A DNA stretch of 48,831 bases from Bacteroidia bacterium (GTDB lineage: Bacteria > Bacteroidota > Bacteroidia > CAIKAF01), in NCBI GenBank assembly GCA_030427255.1, contig JAUHWY010000026.1:1-48831 (forward strand), written 5' to 3'. Positions 47,691 to 48,831 of this stretch are shown here, one piece after another. Both the position numbers and the translations under genes were made by a program. Position 1 is the first letter of the stretch. The number at the start of each line of letters is the position of its first letter. The notes beneath the pieces are model-generated. The model was not told the origin of the DNA. It did not search any database and saw nothing but the letters and a program-made list of their open reading frames with translations.

Positions 47691-48831
47691 TTAGCTGAGT
47701 GCCTTGGCCCAAGCAAAGAGCTTGTGGTCCTGCATACGGGGAGCCATAAGTTGCACACCTACCGGAAGCGTTCCTTTGCCGGGTATGGGAGTACTCATGG
47801 CCGGGTTTCCCGATAAATTAGCCTGCACGGTGAGCAAATCTTCCAAATACATTTGAATGGGATCTTTGCTGGTATCGTTTATTTTAAACGGAAGGTTGGG
47901 GCTTGTTGGGCTGAGCACCACATCGCAAGCCTCAAAAAAGGAGTCTGTGGCCTGCTGAATCAAACGCCGTACCTGCATGCCTTTTTTGTAATAGGCGTCG
48001 TAGTATCCTACGCTCAAAACAAAAGTGCCGGTCATAATGCGCCGTTTTACCTCGGCTCCAAAACCCTCACTTCGACTTAAACTGTAGGTTTCTTCCAAGC
48101 TTTTGGCATTGGGACTTCGGTAGCCGTAATGCACGCCGTCAAATCGGCTGAGGTTGCTGCTGGCCTCGGCGGTAGAAATGACGTAGTAGGTAGGTACCAA
48201 AACGTCCAAATAAGGAAAGTCTAAGGGTACCAGCTCATGTCCTTTGGCTTGCAAACCTTGTATGTATGCGTCAAAAGCTTCTCGAACTTCGGGATGCATG
48301 CCCTCCATTTCCATAACCTGTTTCAAGACCCCAATTCGGAGGGGACCCTCTGCGTTGGTTGAGGCCGGATCCAGCACCGGTTGCTCGCTGCTGGTCATGT
48401 CCATAGGGTCCGGTCCGGCCATAAATTTCCATACCAGGGCAGCGTCTTCTACCGTTTGGCAAAGCGGACCGGCTTGGTCTAAGGAGGAGCCATAGGCAAT
48501 AAGTCCATAGCGCGAAACCCTGCCATAGCTAGGTTTCATGCCCACCACGCCACAAAAAGCAGCGGGTTGGCGAATAGAGCCTCCGGTGTCGGTACCCAAA
48601 GCCACCGTGCACAAGCCGGCAGCCACAGCAGCTGCAGAACCGCCCGAGCTTCCTCCCGGCACACGCTCAGGGTCCAATGGGTTTTTAACCGGGCCATAAT
48701 GCGACGTGATATTGGCACTTCCCATGGCAAATTCATCGCAATTGAGGCGACCAATAACCAAAGCCCCGGCATCGATCAACCGCTGCAAGCAGGTGGCCGT
48801 GTAGAGGGATTCAAAGCCTTCTAAAATTTTA
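47691..48831 (-). CDS. gatA: Asp-tRNA(Asn)/Glu-tRNA(Gln) amidotransferase subunit A (partial)
   Basis: Amidase-signature protein, cut at its 5' end by the window; 379 residues are visible and about 100 are missing. Motifs are GRLNCDEFAMGSANITSHYG, the serine-rich GGSSGGSAAAVAAG (nucleophile region), and the catalytic serine region ALGTDTGGSIRQPAAFCG. The catalytic lysine of the Ser-Ser-Lys triad should lie in the missing N-terminal part. The enzyme makes glutamine or asparagine on misacylated tRNA together with GatB and GatC. The frame is open to the edge (48830). Confidence 0.93.
   Translation of the reverse strand, partial: KILEGFESLYTATCLQRLIDAGALVIGRLNCDEFAMGSANITSHYGPVKNPLDPERVPGGSSGGSAAAVAAGLCTVALGTDTGGSIRQPAAFCGVVGMKPSYGRVSRYGLIAYGSSLDQAGPLCQTVEDAALVWKFMAGPDPMDMTSSEQPVLDPASTNAEGPLRIGVLKQVMEMEGMHPEVREAFDAYIQGLQAKGHELVPLDFPYLDVLVPTYYVISTAEASSNLSRFDGVHYGYRSPNAKSLEETYSLSRSEGFGAEVKRRIMTGTFVLSVGYYDAYYKKGMQVRRLIQQATDSFFEACDVVLSPTSPNLPFKINDTSKDPIQMYLEDLLTVQANLSGNPAMSTPIPGKGTLPVGVQLMAPRMQDHKLFAWAKALS

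Overview
The window comes from the chromosome of a free-living member of the Bacteroidota. Evidence: two proteins end in type IX secretion (T9SS) C-terminal sorting domains; several promoters match the Bacteroidota -7 consensus TAnnTTTG; DUF6089 and DUF4296 proteins are present; and the order nadK - DUF6089 - uppS - bamA - ompH - murI is typical of the phylum. The order or genus cannot be fixed from this sequence alone. There are no rRNA or tRNA genes, no phage or plasmid genes, no transposase gene and no CRISPR array.

Layout. 1-3300: a small exported WG-repeat protein and a two-gene unit of a stand-alone transketolase C-terminal half plus a class III aminotransferase. 3400-4630: a TPR-like lipoprotein. 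4900-6750: a TetR regulator divergent from an AlkB-type alkane hydroxylase. 6800-9030: a BadF-type sugar kinase, a Ppx/GppA protein and a DUF1801 protein. 9300-11630: an FkbM methyltransferase, a tandem LAB_N membrane protein, a Kunitz-like lipoprotein and a DinB protein. 11750-13570: an FAD monooxygenase divergent from a TetR regulator, with a twin operator between them. 14290-20690: a complete RND efflux operon and a small unknown protein. 21240-29560: an envelope operon (murI, ompH, bamA, uppS, two DUF6089 barrels), nadK and a SanA-like protein. 29770-35070: an exported unknown, manC, a gingipain-like T9SS protein and a K+ channel. 35190-40210: three tandem glycine-rich exported paralogues. 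41370-43980: a T9SS Calx-beta/Fn3 protein. 44470-48831: a coiled-coil membrane protein, a DUF4296 lipoprotein, acs and a gatA gene cut by the window end.

The most unusual content lies between the genes. A 143-bp element with 15-bp terminal inverted repeats occurs four times at exactly the same length. Two of these copies lie inside a 483-bp duplicated segment, in the loop of a larger hairpin whose family has five members, all in the same orientation whatever the neighbouring gene direction. A fourth copy interrupts an array of about 18 degenerate mini-palindromes spaced about 21 bp apart. Other long GC-rich hairpins and a 36-bp palindromic tandem repeat also occur. These look like non-autonomous repeats or structured RNAs mobilised or maintained by something outside the window.

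The genes mostly serve the envelope: outer-membrane assembly (BamA, OmpH), cell-wall precursors (MurI, UppS), glycan precursors (ManC), drug export (RND), surface display (T9SS proteins, glycine-rich trio) and lipoproteins. Central metabolism is represented by NAD kinase, acetyl-CoA synthetase and GatA.
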